Assembly (NCBI RefSeq): GCF_010384365.1
Contig: NZ_CP048397.1
Coordinates: 7,073,683 to 7,137,682 of the forward strand
Direction: 5' to 3'
Length of the DNA stretch: 64,000 nucleotides
Origin: Streptomyces sp. S4.7
GTDB taxonomy: Bacteria > Actinomycetota > Actinomycetes > Streptomycetales > Streptomycetaceae
Each line of letters starts with the position of its first letter. Positions within the stretch are counted from its first letter, which is position 1. Made by a program: the position numbers and the translations under genes. Of this stretch, positions 54,645 to 62,812 are shown piece by piece. The notes below the pieces were generated by a model. It made no database searches. It was not told where the DNA came from and saw nothing but the letters and a program-made list of their open reading frames with translations.

Positions 54645-56065
54645 ATGGGCAAGGGGGGTTCGAGACCGGGGCGTCGTCGTCGGGGGAGTGCCGGCGACGT
54701 CCCGCGGCGGGCGGGGCTGCTGCGGGAGCGGGGGTTCCGGCTGTACTGGAGTGCGCAGAGCGTGTCGCTGGTCGGGGACGAGATCTCGTTCCTGGCGGTG
54801 CCGCTGGCCGCCGTGTTGTTGCTGGACGCGGGCGCGGCCGAGATGGGCTGACGGCGGCGGAGCTGCTGCCCTCGTTGCTGCTGTCGATCCCCGGCGGGGC
54901 GTGGGCGGACCGGCGGACGAACCGGCGCGGAGCAATGATCGTCGCGGACATCGGGCGGTTCGCCGCCGTCGTCTCCCTGCCGCTGGCGTACGCGTTCGGC
55001 GCGCTGACGATGGCTCACCTGTATGTGGCGGCGTTCGCCGTCGGGTCACTGACCGTGCTGTTCCGGGTCTGCAATCACCACGTGTACGCGTCCGTGGTCG
55101 CCGCGGAGAGGTATGTGGACGGCAACGCCCTGCTCTCCGGGAGCAGGTCGGTGGCCGCGCTCGCCGGACCGAGCACGGGCGGAGCGCTGGTGCAGGCACT
55201 GTCGGCGCCGTTCGCCCTGCTGATGGACGCCCTGACCTATCTGGTGTCGGCGGTCTGTCTGGGACGTATCAGGTCGCAGGAGGCGCCGCCCGCCTCTCGC
55301 GGTGAGGGCGGCCTGGCGGGCGGACTGCGGTGGGTGACGGCGCACCGCACCCCGGCCCTGCTGCTGGCGGGAGTCGCCACGCTGAGCCTGTGCCAGACCC
55401 TCACGACGACGCTTTTCGTTCTTTACGGGACCACCGAGTTGTCACTGAGCCCCGGAGCGATCGGCGCGGTGTTTGCCGTGTTCGGGCTCGGCGGCCTGGC
55501 CGGCGCGTACGCCGCCCCGCGCGTGGTGCGGCGGATCGGCATCGGCCCGGCCATCGTGACCGGCTTCCTGTGCTTCAGCCTGCCCCTGCTGCTGGTGCCG
55601 CTGGCCGACGGCCCGGCTGCGTGGGTGATCGCAGCGCTGGCCGCCGCCTACCTCGGCGCCGGCTGCGGAGTCGCGGTCCTGGACATCTCCGCCAACAGCT
55701 ACCTGATCGCCGTCATCCCGCCCACGCTGCGCTCCCGCGTCATGGGCGTGGTGCAGACGGCCAACTTCGGGGTGCGCCCGATCGGCGCGGTGCTGGCCGG
55801 CACGCTGGGCACCGCGCTCGGCCTGCGGACCACCCTGTGGATCGGCACGGCGGGTGCCGTGCTGAGCGTGCTGTGGGTTCTCGCGTCCCGGCTGCATCGC
55901 GTCCGGGAACTGCCCGAACTCCCCGCGCACCAGGCGCGAGCGGAAGACGTTGAACGTGCTCTCTGGCAGGCCGTGCGAGACCATGGCCCTCCTCTCCGCA
56001 CCTCCGTGCCGTACGACGAGCCGAGGGGCATGGTCTGCGCGGGTGAATCACATAGAATCGAATGC
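54645..56065 (+). pseudogene. MFS transporter with frameshift and lost stop
   Basis: The start ATG 54645 gives RGFRLYWSAQSVSLVGDEISFLAVPLAAVLLLDAGAAEMG, then a premature TGA at 54849. The protein continues in another frame from LTAAELLPSLLLSIPGGAWADRR at 54848, as if one G were lost from the run at 54845-54847. The rest is a normal 12-helix MFS protein of the enterobactin-exporter/MFS_3 type to about 55930 (...RVRELPELP). No stop follows; the frame runs into the DUF6233 gene. Sequencing error at the G run is possible. Confidence 0.72.
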
Positions 56066-56066
56066 A
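56053..56066 (+). promoter_or_regulatory. Possible leaderless -10 of the DUF6233 gene
   Basis: TAGAAT (56053-56058) ends 7 nt before ATG 56066 in a locally A/T-rich stretch. Confidence 0.4.
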
Positions 56067-56395
56067 TGTTTGATTCATCGGAGGAGCGACTCAAGGCGCT
56101 CCGATTCCTGCGCAACGTCCAGGTCAGGCACCTGGATCAGACGGACCGGTGGATCGCGGACGAGGAGCGGCGGGCCGCGGAGCAGGCCCGGCGACGGCCG
56201 CCTCCGCCCCCGCCCGACTGGGCACTCGAACGCGGGAAGCGCGCTCTTCCCGTGCTGGTCCACACCGCGCAATGCTGGGAGCCCTTCTTCATGCAGGCGA
56301 TCACCCGGGAGCAGGCGCTCGAGGCGCTCACGCGTGGCGGGGTGCCGCCCTGTGCGCGATGCGAGCCGGACAAGGCGCTCGGTGTGCTGGACTGA
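56066..56395 (+). CDS. DUF6233-family protein
   Basis: 109 aa. The pattern RLKALRFLRNVQVRHLDQTDRWIADEERR..., PPDWALERG, a conserved Cys (HTAQCW) and the ending CARCEPDKALGVLD fit DUF6233, common in Streptomyces accessory regions; the function is unknown. It lies in frame with the upstream MFS remnant but has its own -10-like element, so it is likely expressed separately. Confidence 0.75.
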   Translation: MFDSSEERLKALRFLRNVQVRHLDQTDRWIADEERRAAEQARRRPPPPPPDWALERGKRALPVLVHTAQCWEPFFMQAITREQALEALTRGGVPPCARCEPDKALGVLD

Positions 56396-56401
56396 AACGG
56401 G

Positions 56402-57301
56402 CTACGCGGAGCGGGGCTTACGGCCTGCGGTCTTCTTCTCCCCCTTCTTGGCCGGGGCCTTCTTGGCGGTGGTCTTCTTGCGGGCCGGCATGTCGTGCAC
56501 GGTGGCGTCCTCGCCGCTCTCTCCGCGGGACTTCTTCGCCTGCTGTACGGACTGCTCCAGCGCGGACATCAGGTCCACCACCCGGCCGCCCTGCTTCGCC
56601 TCGGCCTTCGGCGCGGCCGGGGTCTTGCCCTCGGCCTTCGCCTCGATCAGCTTCTCGACGGCGTCCGTGTAGGTGTCGCGGAATCCGGACAGGCCGTCCA
56701 GCTCCATCGTGTCCATCAGGGCGAGTGCGCCCTCGATCTCGCTCTCGTCCAGCTCGACCGGCGCGGGTGCGAGTTCGGAGGGGTCGCGGACCTCGTCGGG
56801 CCAGTGCATCTGGTGCAGCACCATCGCGTTCTCCTTTACGGACAGCAGCCCGAGACGCTCGCGGCCGCGGAGCGCGTACTTGGCGATGGCCGCCTTCGAG
56901 GACCGCTCCAGGGCCTTCCGCAGGAGGGTGTACGGCTTGGCGGCGACCTCGCCGGCGGCCTCCAGGTAGTAGGTGTCTCCCAGGCGGATCTGGTCGATGG
57001 TGTCGCGGTCGACGAAGGCGACGACATCGATGGCTTTCGCGGTCGGCAGCGGCATGTCCGCCAGCTCGTCGTCCGAGATGGGGATGATCTTGTCCTTGGC
57101 CACTTCGTAGCCCTTGCCGATCTCGTCCGACGTGACTTCCTCGCCGTCGATCTCGCAGATCTTCCGGTTCCGTACGAGCCCCATGTCTTCCAGGTGGACC
57201 CGGCGGAAGTGGATGCTGTGGTCCTCCATCGCGGGGAGCAGCCGGATCGGGATCGTGACCAGGCCGAACGAGATGGCACCGCTCCATACAGCTGACGGCA
57301 T
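56402..57301 (-). CDS. ku: Ku protein (NHEJ)
   Basis: 299 aa from ATG 57301. The Ku core runs from MPSAVWSGAISFGLVTIPIRL through RRVHLEDMG...ICEIDGEEV to about 250. A Lys/Ala-rich tail (RKKTTAKKAPAKKG) follows, as in other actinobacterial Ku proteins, and helps DNA binding or ligase recruitment. The homodimer caps broken DNA ends. The LigD-type polymerase partner is at 51410-52369. Confidence 0.93.
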   Translation of the reverse strand: MPSAVWSGAISFGLVTIPIRLLPAMEDHSIHFRRVHLEDMGLVRNRKICEIDGEEVTSDEIGKGYEVAKDKIIPISDDELADMPLPTAKAIDVVAFVDRDTIDQIRLGDTYYLEAAGEVAAKPYTLLRKALERSSKAAIAKYALRGRERLGLLSVKENAMVLHQMHWPDEVRDPSELAPAPVELDESEIEGALALMDTMELDGLSGFRDTYTDAVEKLIEAKAEGKTPAAPKAEAKQGGRVVDLMSALEQSVQQAKKSRGESGEDATVHDMPARKKTTAKKAPAKKGEKKTAGRKPRSA

Positions 57302-57624
57302 GCGACCCTCCGTGGCCGGACGGCGGCCAGGCCGCCAGTAGGGAGAACGAGGCGGGCGAACCGCCGCCCGTACTCCGATCCTCACCCCGCCCTGCCCGGC
57401 TCGCACCACGAGCCGGACGCACCCGGCCAAGGTCTCGGACTCGGCAGAGCCGTGGCCGCCGAGTCCGACCACCGCCGTCGAACCGTGCCGCGACATCTGC
57501 CGGGTGGTCCGTGGCCGGACGCTACGGAGGGGAAGGTCCGTCCCCCGCCCGCGTCAGCGAGCCGTGAATCCCGAGGGGTTCCCGTTGGGGACGCCAAACA
57601 AAATCGCCCACGTCAACGGGATAG
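57302..57624. other. Ku/marR divergent intergenic region
   Basis: No gene is seen. It contains an 11-bp perfect inverted repeat (57435-57445, 57458-57468), which is not placed to terminate either neighbour. Confidence 0.5.
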
Positions 57625-57636
57625 ATGAGCTGTCAA
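57625..57636. promoter_or_regulatory. MarR-type operator 1 (ATGAGCTGTCAA)
   Basis: ATGA-N4-TCAA palindrome ending 21 nt before the marR ATG and just upstream of a TACACT -10 (57646-57651). Placement suits autorepression. Confidence 0.5.
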
Positions 57637-57657
57637 CGTCTTCGTTACACTCCCTCG

Positions 57658-58125
57658 ATGAACGCAAAGCCTCGCTGGCTGACCTCGGAGCAGAAGGTCG
57701 CCTGGGACAGTTTCATCCGTATGCAGGAAACGCTCATCGGACGACTCTCCCGCCTGGTCCAGGCCGACTCCCATATGTCCGCCTCCGACTACATCGTGCT
57801 GGCGAGTCTCACCGAAAGAGGCGGCGGGCGGATGCGCTTCCTGGACCTCGCCAAGCTGGTGGAGTGGGAGAAGAGCCGCATGTCCCACCAGGTCCGGAGG
57901 ATGGCGACGCGCGGACTGGTGGCCAGGGAAGAATGTCCCGATGACGGACGCGGAGCGTTCATCGTCGCCACCCCGGCCGGCTACAAGGCGATCGAAGACG
58001 CCGCGCCCGTGCACGTCGAACACGTCCGCCGACTGTTCATCGACGCCCTGACCCAGGAAGAACTCGACACGCTCGCCCGGATCTCGGACCGCGTTCTCGC
58101 GCACATGAAGAAGCAGTCTGACTGA
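57658..58125 (+). CDS. MarR-family transcriptional regulator
   Basis: 155 aa from ATG 57658. The winged HTH is LDLAKLVEWEKSRMSHQVRRMATRGLVAREECPDDGRGAFIVATPAG, with helices before and after for dimerisation. TACACT ends 6 nt before the ATG, so the mRNA is probably leaderless. Five (W)TGA-N4-TCAA palindromes in the following 2.5 kb are candidate binding sites, including one in its own promoter. The ligand is unknown. Confidence 0.88.
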   Translation: MNAKPRWLTSEQKVAWDSFIRMQETLIGRLSRLVQADSHMSASDYIVLASLTERGGGRMRFLDLAKLVEWEKSRMSHQVRRMATRGLVAREECPDDGRGAFIVATPAGYKAIEDAAPVHVEHVRRLFIDALTQEELDTLARISDRVLAHMKKQSD

Positions 58126-58850
58126 CCGATCAGAGATTCGACGAGTTCATGGCATGGCCGGGTGAAGTCCGCCCCGGCGTCGGCTCAGTGAGGGCGTTCT
58201 GACGTGCGGGCTGCCAGCCAAGTCTCCTCACGGTTCCCAGGCCTGTACGGGGAGGTTGGGGAGCTAGTTGACTAATCAACCGTCACCGTAGGGTGATCTC
58301 GCCGACTCGTCAATCGCCGGCTTCGCGGAGGTGCCGCAGCGGGAATGCTCGCGATCGGCGGCACGTGCCCGAAGCTGCTAACGGGTCGCCGGCGGCTACG
58401 CGTCCGCCCACCAGGGCGTCGGCCTGCTGCACTGCTCCCCACGCCCTGTGCAGCTGATGAGGGGCCCCGAGTTCCAGGAGCCGTCGAACGTGCGGCACGC
58501 AGATGGAATGCAGGACGCCGCACGGCTTGACGACGAACGTGCGGACTGCGGCGTACCTGCCGGGTGGGGTCGCCAGTCCGCAACGATCTTTCCCTCGAAA
58601 GGCGGCGACTGGTCGGCCAACTGCTGGCTGCTCCTTAGCAGTTGCCCTAAGTGGCCATCGCGGACACTCCACCGGCCAGGCGGCTCGGGCCGTGGCCGAG
58701 CGCCGCGACGGCTTTGCGCCCACCCCGAACCTGCCGCCACGCGGCACGGAACTGCGCCTCACCTCCCGCCCCCCACCTGCGCGGCCACGCCTCGGCCCCG
58801 GTGCCGACATGCCCGTCTCGCCGCGTCATATGGCCTCCGCGCAGGGATAG
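58126..58850. other. 725-nt region without a recognisable gene
   Basis: Open frames on both strands lack homology-like motifs and codon bias. Only one palindrome (58268-58279) stands out. It may hold decayed sequence. Confidence 0.5.
58268..58279. promoter_or_regulatory. MarR-type operator 2 (TTGACTAATCAA)
   Basis: TTGA-N4-TCAA; TTGACT could be a -35 with TAGGGT (58289-58294) 15 nt later. No gene directly follows. Confidence 0.45.
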
Positions 58851-58893
58851 TTGACGCGTCAAAGAGTGGCGCTTAATGTGGATGACGCGTCAA
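58851..58893 (+). promoter_or_regulatory. Promoter with two MarR-type operators (3 and 4)
   Basis: TTGACGCGTCAA (58851-58862, perfect palindrome) and ATGACGCGTCAA (58882-58893) are 31 bp apart, about three helical turns. The first half of operator 3 is also a -35 (TTGACG) spaced 17 nt from TAATGT (58874-58879). Operator 4 overlaps the expected start site. Confidence 0.65.
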
Positions 58894-59006
58894 CCAAATG
58901 GTTCGAGGTCGTCGGCCGGTCGGCCCGTATCTGGCTCGCCGTCAGCATCAAGATTTCGGTGCGCCGCCCGAGGCCCGTGGACGCGAGACTCCAGCAAGGG
59001 AATCCC

Positions 59007-59663
59007 ATGAGCACTGAGACCAAGGCCGGACTCGACGCGCTGCTGACGCCCGAGGAGAGCGTTCTGGTGCTGATCGACCACCAGCCGTTCCAGTTCGCCA
59101 ACCTGCACAGCCATGAGCCGACGATGGTCGTCAACAACGTCGTCGGACTCGCCAAGGCCGCCAAGGTGTTCGACGTTCCGACGATTCTGACGACCGTTCT
59201 GGAGGAGCGCGGCGGCTTTCTCCTCCAGGGTCTTCAGGATGTGTTCCCGGAGCAGAAGCCGATCAACAGGACCTTCATCAACGCCTGGCAGGACGAGCGC
59301 GTCGTGGACGCCGTCAAGGCGACCGGACGCAAGAAACTGATCCTCGCGGGTCTGTGGACGGAGATCTGTCTGGCGATGCCGGCGATACAGGCGGCGGGCG
59401 AGGGCTTCGAGGTCTTCGCCGTCACTGATGCCTCGGGCGGTGTCTCGAAGGAAGCCCACGACATGGCCGTGCGGCGCATGGTCCAGGCGGGCGTGGTTCC
59501 GATCACGTGGATGGCCGTGTTGGGCGAGTGGCAGCGCGACTGGGCCCGTGAGAAGACCGTGCAGGGTGCCGCCGAGGTCCAGGCGCAGCACGGTGGCGCA
59601 AGCGGTGTGGCCTTCACCTGGGAGATGCAGCTCCTGGCCATGCCCACCGGAAGCGAGGCGTGA
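59007..59663 (+). CDS. Isochorismatase-family cysteine hydrolase (YcaC-like)
   Basis: 218 aa from ATG 59007, with AAGGG upstream. VLVLIDHQPFQF carries the catalytic Asp24 and GLWTEICLAMPAIQA the nucleophile Cys121. TDASGGVSKEAHDMAVRRMVQAG is the YcaC-type C-terminal motif. The physiological substrate is unknown. It is preceded by a promoter carrying two MarR-type operators and followed by relics of an ABC binding protein. Confidence 0.88.
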   Translation: MSTETKAGLDALLTPEESVLVLIDHQPFQFANLHSHEPTMVVNNVVGLAKAAKVFDVPTILTTVLEERGGFLLQGLQDVFPEQKPINRTFINAWQDERVVDAVKATGRKKLILAGLWTEICLAMPAIQAAGEGFEVFAVTDASGGVSKEAHDMAVRRMVQAGVVPITWMAVLGEWQRDWAREKTVQGAAEVQAQHGGASGVAFTWEMQLLAMPTGSEA

Positions 59664-59672
59664 CATCGCGAC

Positions 59673-60090
59673 CGCGCCGCGGCTCCCATCCGCATCGGGT
59701 ACTGCCTGTCGCTGACGGGTTCCCTCGCGGACGACAGCCGGTCGGCCCGTCGCGCCCATGAGATCCGGCGGTTCTCCGCTCTCGACACAGGGGTGGAATC
59801 CCCGGCCGGAAAGAGTGGCGCTCGCGTACGCCGGCGCCGAGTCTCGCGCGCGCAGTCCCATTCTCGGCGCTAGGGCCAACAGGGGCGCGCCGGCGAAGCC
59901 GGTGTGGACCTCCCGCGCCACTACGCGGTGCCACTCGCCTGCGCTCAGATGCAGGTGGCCGCACGGACCGTCGAAGCGACTGGCGGTAACCGTCTTCCGG
60001 AGAGCTCGGCCAACCGCAGGCAGCCGTATGGCAGCGGGTCGCCGGACAATCGGGCGACCCGCTGTCGGTTCGCACGGGCATTGAGGGTTC
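59673..60090 (+). pseudogene. Relics of a branched-chain-type ABC substrate-binding protein
   Basis: Directly after the hydrolase stop, a frame encodes PIRIGYCLSLTGSLADDSRS and ARRAHEI (59685-59756), which look like the mature start of a Peripla_BP_6 binding protein. About 150 nt later another stretch reads DLPRHYAVPLACAQMQVAAR (about 59907-59966), like the C-terminal part of the same family. The ~250 residues between are missing and the rest does not align with the family as remembered. Most likely a deleted gene. Confidence 0.5.
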
Positions 60091-60110
60091 CTGCCTGCGA
60101 CATGAGTAAG

Positions 60111-60122
60111 TTGATGCATCAA
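60111..60122. promoter_or_regulatory. MarR-type operator 5 (TTGATGCATCAA)
   Basis: A perfect 12-bp palindrome 54 nt before the GNAT start. Confidence 0.5.
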
Positions 60123-60176
60123 CCGGGTTGGGTTGGTGTGCAACGAGATCCACGCGGGGACTTGAGGGAGGACAAC

Positions 60177-60485
60177 ATGGCAGTGGAAGTGAGCGACGCT
60201 CCCGGAGCCAAGCGGTACGAGGCCCGGGTTGACGGAAAGGCCGATGTCGCGGCCGTCGCGGAGTACATCCGCACCATGGAACTGGTCGCGTTCGTACACA
60301 CCGAGGTCTCGCCGGAGTACGAGGGCACGGGAGTCGGGTCGGCGCTGGTCCGCACCGCTCTCGACGAGGCGCGGGCCGCGAACCTGCGGGTGCTGGCCAC
60401 TTGCCCGTTCTTCGCGGGGTGGATCGCCCGGCACCCCGATTACCAGGACCTGCTGTACCAGTCCCGCAGCAGAGTCAGCGACTGA
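60177..60485 (+). CDS. YjdJ-like GNAT acetyltransferase
   Basis: 102 aa from ATG 60177, with GGGAGG upstream. The short YjdJ-type GNAT fold (PF14542) is recognised from FVHTEVSPEYEGTGVGSALVRTALDEARAANLRVLATCPFFAGWI. The acetyl-CoA loop is EGTGVGSAL. The substrate is unknown. It precedes a broken yjdI-like gene, its usual partner, and follows a MarR-type palindrome. Confidence 0.82.
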   Translation: MAVEVSDAPGAKRYEARVDGKADVAAVAEYIRTMELVAFVHTEVSPEYEGTGVGSALVRTALDEARAANLRVLATCPFFAGWIARHPDYQDLLYQSRSRVSD

Positions 60486-60516
60486 ACAGCCAGGCATGGC
60501 AGCGACGGAGGCCGGC

Positions 60517-60762
60517 ATGAGCAGCGGTACGGAGAAGAAGGCGTACACGAGCCAGTCGATCACCGTGACCTTCGAGGCCGGGCGATGCTTGCACGCCGCC
60601 GAATGCGTCCGCGGCCTTCCTGAGGGCCTTCGACCCTGGCCGGCGCCCGTGGATCCGGCCCGACAGTGCCGGGGCCGGGCGCGTGGCCGAGGTGGTGCGT
60701 CGCTGTCCCTCGGGTGCGCTGCAGTACGAACTCGTGGACGGCGGGGCAAAGACGCCGGGCTA
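60517..60762 (+). pseudogene. YjdI-like (4Fe-4S) mono-cluster protein, frameshifted
   Basis: It starts MSSGTEKKAYTSQSITVTFEA, GRCLHAAECVRGLPE in one frame. At about 60621-60630 the frame shifts and continues as FDPGRRPWIRPDSAGAGRVAEVVRRCPSG, ALQYELVDGG, stopping at 60762. These are the Fer4_19/YjdI halves. The usual CDGSH-like C-terminal domain is not readable; a CRCG fragment near 60905 may be its trace. GGAGG lies before ATG 60517. Confidence 0.62.
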
Positions 60763-60952
60763 GCCGGCGCGGATCCTGCGCAACGCTGATCGCGCACGGC
60801 GAGTTGAGCGCGGACACGTCGGTATGGCCGCCTGCCGAGGCCAGGGGGGCCTCCCGTACGGCGGATGTCCCTCGCAGCGCAGCTCTCCGAGTACGGCATC
60901 CGCTGCCGCTGCGGGCCCCGGCGAGTCTCGGCAACAGGATCGAAGGAACGCC

Positions 60953-61243
60953 ATGACCGAGCAGGCTCGGCGCAACACCGAAATCGTGCTTACCGCCATG
61001 CGTCAGCTCTTCAAGGAGAAGGACGTCACCGCGCGCGATCGATACTGGGCTGACCCTTACGTGCAGCGCAGTCCCCAGATGCCCAGCGGTCTGGACACGC
61101 TCCGTGCCGCGGTGCCGGGCCTGGCGGGATTCTCGTGGGAGCCGCAGCGGATCGCCGCGCAGGGCGACCTCGTGTTCACCCGCCGTCCGTCCCCGGCCGG
61201 GGACCCGGTCCGGCGGTTCCTCATGCTGCCGGCGAGAGGATGA
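60953..61243 (+). pseudogene. SnoaL-like protein, C-terminally truncated
   Basis: 96 aa. RNTEIVLTAMRQLFKEKDVTARDRYWADPYVQRSPQMPSGLDTLRAAVPGL resembles SnoaL-like/NTF2 proteins. After GDLVFTR the expected second half (HWD motif region) is missing; a shifted frame offers EDEIL shortly after. Probably frameshifted. A short start region with GAAGGAA precedes the ATG. Confidence 0.5.
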
Positions 61244-61505
61244 GATCCTGCCATCATCATCGAACGTCAAGGGCTCGTCACGCCCCGCCCCACGGCGGGC
61301 CGGCGTCGCGCATCCGAAGCCACGCCGACCGGCGACGGGCAGCTTCACGTCGCCGTGCACTTCGCTCGCGGCCCCGCGAGATCCGCGACCCCGTCTTGTT
61401 TCAACGGCCTCGGCGGCCTCGGCGGCCTCGGCACGGTCGCACTCGGCGCCACCGTCGCGCTATGGGCCGTGACGCCTCTCCCCTTGCGACAGGAGGACCT
61501 GCCTC
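61244..61505. other. Intergenic region with a short triplication
   Basis: 262 nt, no gene. GGCCTCGGC occurs three times in tandem near 61405-61431. AGGAGG before the glutaminase start is clear. Confidence 0.5.
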
Positions 61506-62738
61506 ATGAAGACTCCCGTGCCCGACTACCTGGACGAAGTGCTCGACAGCCTGCGTGACGACACCAGCGGCGGCAACGCCGACTACATCCCCGAGCTCGC
61601 CGAAGCTGATCCGGAACGTTTCGGCATGGCGCTGACCACGACACTCGGTCGCACTTACGCTGCCGGCGACGCCGACACGGAGTTCACCATCCAGTCGATC
61701 TCCAAGCCGTTCGCCTACGCGGCCGCCATCATCGATCGTGGCCTCGACCGCGTCCTGGACGCCGTTGGGGTCGAGCCGTCCGGCGAGGCCTTCAACGAGC
61801 TCTCCCTCGAAGGGGACACCCACCGGCCCAAGAATCCAATGATCAACGCCGGAGCCATCACCGCGCATTCGCTCCTGGCCGGCGCGGAGGCAGGCCAGGA
61901 CGACCGGGTCGACCGTGCCGTGACGTTCTTCTCCCGCCTCGCGGGCCGGGATCTGCAGGTCGACGAGCGGGTGTGCGCTTCGGAGCTCGGCTCCGCGCAC
62001 CGCAACCTCGCCCTCGCCTACATGCTGCGCACCTACGGCATTCTCGACGGGGACGTGCCCTCCGTCGTAGAGGGATATACGCGCCAGTGCTCCATCCTGG
62101 TCAGCGTGCGGGACCTCTCCGTGATGGCCGCGACGCTCGCCACCGGAGGTATCCAGCCCGTCACCGGCGAGCGGGTGATGGACCCCGGCGTCGCCCAGCA
62201 CGTCATGGCCGTGATGGCCGCGGCCGGGATGTACGACGCGGCGGGCGACTGGCTCACCCGCGTGGGCATCCCCGCGAAGAGCGGCGTCGCCGGGGGCATC
62301 GTCGGCGTCCTGCCCGACCGGGTGGGAATCGGAACCTTCTCCCCGCGCCTGGACTCCCACGGCAACAGCCAGAGAGGACGCCGTGCCTTCGAGCGGCTCT
62401 CCCGGGACATGGGGATGCACCTGTTCGCCTCCGACCAGGGCAGGCTCGACGCCGTCGACGTGAGCGAGTCACGGGGCGCGGTCACCTTCGCCCTGCGGGG
62501 CAACGTCCAACTCACCGCCGCCTCCGAGCTCTTGGACCTGATGGCCGACTCGGACGGCACGGCCGACGTGGTTCTGGACGTCACCAGGGTGCATTCCTTC
62601 TCCGATCTCGGCCGTCGCATGTCGCTCGAAGGTCTGCGTCGACTGCGGCTGGACGGACGCGAGGTCGCCGTCCGGGACCCCTCGGGCGTGCTGCCGGACC
62701 CTGATCTGGGAGACGGCAGCTACCCGGATGCCCTCTGA
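61506..62738 (+). CDS. glsA: Glutaminase A fused to a STAS domain
   Basis: 410 aa. The beta-lactamase-like glutaminase domain covers about 1-305, with catalytic Ser64-x-x-Lys67 (TIQSISKPF), EPSGEAFNELSLE, NPMINAGAI, and KSGVAGGIVG. The C-terminal part (about 315-400, VSESRGAVTFALRGNVQLTAASELLDL... VVLDVTRVHSFSDLGRRM) is a STAS domain as in anti-sigma antagonists. This fusion is known in actinobacterial and vertebrate-like long glutaminases. It hydrolyses glutamine to glutamate and ammonia. AGGAGG lies upstream. Confidence 0.9.
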   Translation: MKTPVPDYLDEVLDSLRDDTSGGNADYIPELAEADPERFGMALTTTLGRTYAAGDADTEFTIQSISKPFAYAAAIIDRGLDRVLDAVGVEPSGEAFNELSLEGDTHRPKNPMINAGAITAHSLLAGAEAGQDDRVDRAVTFFSRLAGRDLQVDERVCASELGSAHRNLALAYMLRTYGILDGDVPSVVEGYTRQCSILVSVRDLSVMAATLATGGIQPVTGERVMDPGVAQHVMAVMAAAGMYDAAGDWLTRVGIPAKSGVAGGIVGVLPDRVGIGTFSPRLDSHGNSQRGRRAFERLSRDMGMHLFASDQGRLDAVDVSESRGAVTFALRGNVQLTAASELLDLMADSDGTADVVLDVTRVHSFSDLGRRMSLEGLRRLRLDGREVAVRDPSGVLPDPDLGDGSYPDAL

Positions 62739-62812
62739 CCGCCCCACCCCGCTCTGGCTACGCAAGAAGAAGCGCCCGATGCCGATGCCGATGGCGGTCG
62801 GTCGGGCTCCGG

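Noticed and set aside
54349-54645. 98-codon open frame between the GNAT remnant and the MFS gene
   Set aside because: Gly/Arg/Pro-rich, no motif, no ribosome-binding site; its overlaps with neighbours look accidental.
57435-57468. 11-bp hairpin as terminator
   Set aside because: It lies between divergent gene starts, so there is no transcript end to serve.
58310-58810. Minus-strand frame in the gap after marR
   Set aside because: No recognisable domain or codon bias, so it was left as non-coding.
58890-60899. Long minus-strand open frame (669 codons) across the hydrolase and GNAT region
   Set aside because: Composition is shadow-like, and the plus strand carries well-supported families.
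61405-61431. Triplicated GGCCTCGGC as a functional repeat
   Set aside because: Too short and within GC-rich background; simple slippage is enough to explain it.
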